A DNA stretch of 33,662 nucleotides from Planctomycetes bacterium DG_23 (GTDB lineage Bacteria; Planctomycetota; DG-23). The stretch's first letter is position 1, and each line of letters starts with the position of its first letter. The DNA lies in NCBI GenBank assembly GCA_001302825.1, contig LIZR01000008.1, positions 1 to 33,662 on the forward strand, read 5' to 3'. Shown piece after piece: positions 31,849 through 33,662 of the stretch. A program made the translations under genes and the position numbers. The notes under the pieces were generated by a model. The model did not search any database, was not told the origin of the DNA, and was given only the letters and a program-made list of their open reading frames with translations.

Positions 31849-33030
31849 ATGTTCGAAAGAGAGATAAATCCCAGGCGAGTTACTCAGGCCGACCTGGTCG
31901 TGGGCATAGCCTCTCTTAATGAGGCCGACTCCATCTCTTATCCCACCAGAAAGATGAGCCAGGGGCTAAAAAAGTATTTTCCCGACCTCACTTCCGTGAT
32001 TATCAATGTGGATAATAACTCGCCGGACGATACCCGGGGCGGATTTCTTTCCACGCCCACCCGGGTTCCCAAAATTTACATTACTACCCCGCCTGGTACT
32101 GCCGGCAAGGGATATAATCTGGAGAATCTCTTCCGCAAGGCCGTAGAACTGGACGCCAAGGCCGCCGTTCTCGTGGATGCCGACCTCAGGAGTATTACCC
32201 CCGAATGGGCCAAGCATTTTCTCCAGCCCATCCTTTCCGGCTATGACCTGGCCACACCCCTTTATGCCCGGCACAAATATGATGCCACTATTACTAACAA
32301 CATTTGCTTTCCGCTGGTTTACGGCCTCTTATGCCGGAACCTGCGCCAGCCCATAGGCGGGGATTTTGCCCTTTCCAGGAGGCTGATTGAACACATCGTC
32401 CTCCAGATGTGGCACCGCACCACCGAGGAATACGGCATAGATATATTTATGAGCCTGAACGGCCTTCTGGGCGGGTTCAAGGTGGCTCAGGTAGGTCTGG
32501 GGGTGAAGGAGCATAAGCCCAGCGCCCCCAAACTGGGGCCGATGTTCATCCAGGTGGTATCTACAGCATTTCTGATGCTGCTCAAAAATTTTCCCGTGTG
32601 GCGCGGAAGAAAAAGAGTTGAGGAGGTGGAGAAGTTCGGCCTTAAGGAATTGGGTCCGGCGCAGAAACTCTCGGCGAACCGGGCGGTGGTGAAGACCCGT
32701 GCGCGTCGAGGCTATAAAGCCAATGCCCAAGCCTTGCAGCAATTCCTTTCGCCCGGGGTCTTGAAGGGGGTTAAGGGGGCCTTCGGCAAGAAAATCAAGA
32801 TGGATAGTCCCTTGTGGGTGGATGTAGTTTACGATATGCTCTGCGCTTTCAGGGAGGCGGAAGACCGCGAGGCCCTGGTGGAGGCCCTGCGGCCTCTATA
32901 TTTCGCCCGTATCGCCACATTTATGGACGAGACCTGGGAACTCTCTACACCCGAGGCCGAGGAGAAAATCCTGGCCCAGGCCAGACTCTTTCATCAGCGC
33001 CGCCAGGAACTTATCAGAAAATTAACCTGA
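31849..33030 (+). CDS. GT-A glycosyltransferase, mannosylglycerate/glucosylphosphoglycerate synthase-like
   Basis: This soluble protein (393 aa) has a GT-A fold of the type seen in mannosylglycerate synthase (GT78) and glucosyl-3-phosphoglycerate synthase (GT81). Matching features are VDNNSPDDT at 54-62, GTAGKGYN with the conserved GKG at 86-88, the metal-binding DAD at 110-112 (DADLRSITPEW), and QPIGGDFALSRR near 170, which has a close parallel in mannosylglycerate synthase. YGIDIFMSLNG follows. These enzymes make compatible solutes or lipopolysaccharide precursors from a nucleotide sugar and (phospho)glycerate. The acceptor here is not proven. The start has AAGGAAG upstream. A GT4 gene follows after 81 nt, suggesting a short pathway. 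Confidence 0.85.
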   Translation: MFEREINPRRVTQADLVVGIASLNEADSISYPTRKMSQGLKKYFPDLTSVIINVDNNSPDDTRGGFLSTPTRVPKIYITTPPGTAGKGYNLENLFRKAVELDAKAAVLVDADLRSITPEWAKHFLQPILSGYDLATPLYARHKYDATITNNICFPLVYGLLCRNLRQPIGGDFALSRRLIEHIVLQMWHRTTEEYGIDIFMSLNGLLGGFKVAQVGLGVKEHKPSAPKLGPMFIQVVSTAFLMLLKNFPVWRGRKRVEEVEKFGLKELGPAQKLSANRAVVKTRARRGYKANAQALQQFLSPGVLKGVKGAFGKKIKMDSPLWVDVVYDMLCAFREAEDREALVEALRPLYFARIATFMDETWELSTPEAEEKILAQARLFHQRRQELIRKLT

Positions 33031-33072
33031 ACGCTCCGGGGCATTACTCATCTATTATTCGTCATTGAGTCG

Positions 33073-33100
33073 CGAGTGACGAATGACGAGTAACGAATGA
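33073..33100. repeat. GACGAATGACGAG repeat, copy 2
   Basis: Identical to 31697-31714 over 18 bp, then similar. Just before it ATTCGTCATT can pair with AGTGACGAAT inside the repeat (9 of 10), so a hairpin can form in the gap between the two glycosyltransferase genes. Confidence 0.75.
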
Positions 33101-33111
33101 CGGATTTGTGT

Positions 33112-33662
33112 ATGTCTAAACCATCTGTGGCATTAGTGCATTATTCGGCGCCGCCGGTGATTGGCGGGGTGGAATTCGTCCTGGAAGAACAGGCCAGACA
33201 ATTCCTGGCCGCCGGATTTCCGGTTGAAGTAGTGGTAGGGGAGGGCGCAAGATTTCACGACCAAATCCCCTTAACCGTGGTCCCGGAACTGAGCACCCGC
33301 TACCAGCCGGCGCAAGAGGCCCTGGCTCGCTTATCCCAGGGCGACCCTCTTGATTTCAAAGAAGCCGCGCAGAACCTCACCCGCCGCCTGGCCCACATTG
33401 CCAGCGATATAAATTGCATAATTATCCATAACATCCTCACTATGCATTTTAATCTCCTGGCTACGGCGGCCTTGGCAGGTCTCATCGCCCAAGAAGAGGA
33501 AAAGAAATTCATCGCCTGGGTGCATGATGCTACCTTCAACGACCCGGATTATGCTGCCCAGCGCCGCGGGCAATATCCCTGGGAGATAATCTCCAGGCCC
33601 ATTCCTCAGGTTATCTATGTGGCCATAAGCCAGCGCCGTAAGGAGGAACTGGCAAGGCTATT
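33112..33662 (+). CDS. GT4-family glycosyltransferase, N-terminal part only
   Basis: An open reading frame runs off the right edge (about 183 codons visible), so it is absent from the ORF track. It starts MSKPSVALVHYSAPPVIGGVE; the VIGGVE glycine pair after the first strand is typical of the nucleotide-sugar-independent N-terminal half of GT4 (GT-B) enzymes. IIHNILTMHFN and FIAWVHDAT are typical strand/His positions of the same half. The catalytic C-terminal half is outside the window. The ribosome binding site is weak. It follows the MGS-like gene and probably uses a related acceptor or product. Confidence 0.85.
   Translation, partial: MSKPSVALVHYSAPPVIGGVEFVLEEQARQFLAAGFPVEVVVGEGARFHDQIPLTVVPELSTRYQPAQEALARLSQGDPLDFKEAAQNLTRRLAHIASDINCIIIHNILTMHFNLLATAALAGLIAQEEEKKFIAWVHDATFNDPDYAAQRRGQYPWEIISRPIPQVIYVAISQRRKEELARL

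Overview
The window is bacterial chromosome. Genes are tightly packed, most have AGGAGG-type ribosome binding sites, and several intergenic regions carry near-consensus sigma-70 promoters with 17-bp spacers. There are no phage, transposase, integrase or CRISPR signatures. The mix of a K+-dependent membrane pyrophosphatase, a 4-TM PIN/TRAM protein, bS21, a UVR-motif protein and a Tes-like radical SAM enzyme suggests an uncultured or candidate-phylum bacterium. I cannot fix the phylum from sequence alone.

Layout. 1-4.7 kb (minus): PIN/TRAM protein (cut by the window edge), HD-domain dGTPase-like hydrolase, HIT hydrolase, FmdB zinc ribbon, LysM/degenerate-LytM lipoprotein, a membrane protein, tRNA-Gly(CCC) and a small unknown protein. 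A divergent promoter region at 4.76-4.99 kb follows. 5.1-11.4 kb (plus): membrane glycosyltransferase, radical SAM/SPASM protein, SerA, nitroreductase and a lipoprotein metallophosphoesterase. 11.4-13.3 kb (minus): UVR-motif protein, a 32-aa very basic protein and a PTS EIIA (PtsN-like) protein. 13.4-16.9 kb: two duplicated GNAT genes, each with a duplicated upstream region, flanking a convergent/divergent Tes/MJ0619-type radical SAM gene. 16.9-21.7 kb (minus): tRNA-Val(UAC), URO-D-like protein, PgeF, zinc alcohol dehydrogenase family protein, QueC and QueE. 21.8-29.9 kb (minus): a likely rpsU-led operon of rpsU, ABC ATPase, ABC-2 permease, TPR protein, hppA, rsfS and argS. 29.9-31.6 kb (minus): two sugar ABC permeases. 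31.8 kb to the end (plus): an MGS/GpgS-like glycosyltransferase and the start of a GT4 glycosyltransferase.

The genes mainly serve housekeeping functions (translation, queuosine precursor synthesis, nucleotide clean-up, serine synthesis, pyrophosphate-driven ion pumping), envelope or polysaccharide synthesis, and sugar uptake. The least ordinary part is 13.4-16.9 kb: a radical SAM enzyme whose cysteine pattern matches the archaeal tetraether synthase/MJ0619 family, bracketed by paralogous acetyltransferases that share upstream DNA and an identical internal hairpin block. Several structured non-coding stretches (leader hairpins at 5.0 and 9.6 kb, a GC-rich multi-hairpin element at 21.7 kb, and an 18-bp repeat upstream of two glycosyltransferases) are not explained by the genes.
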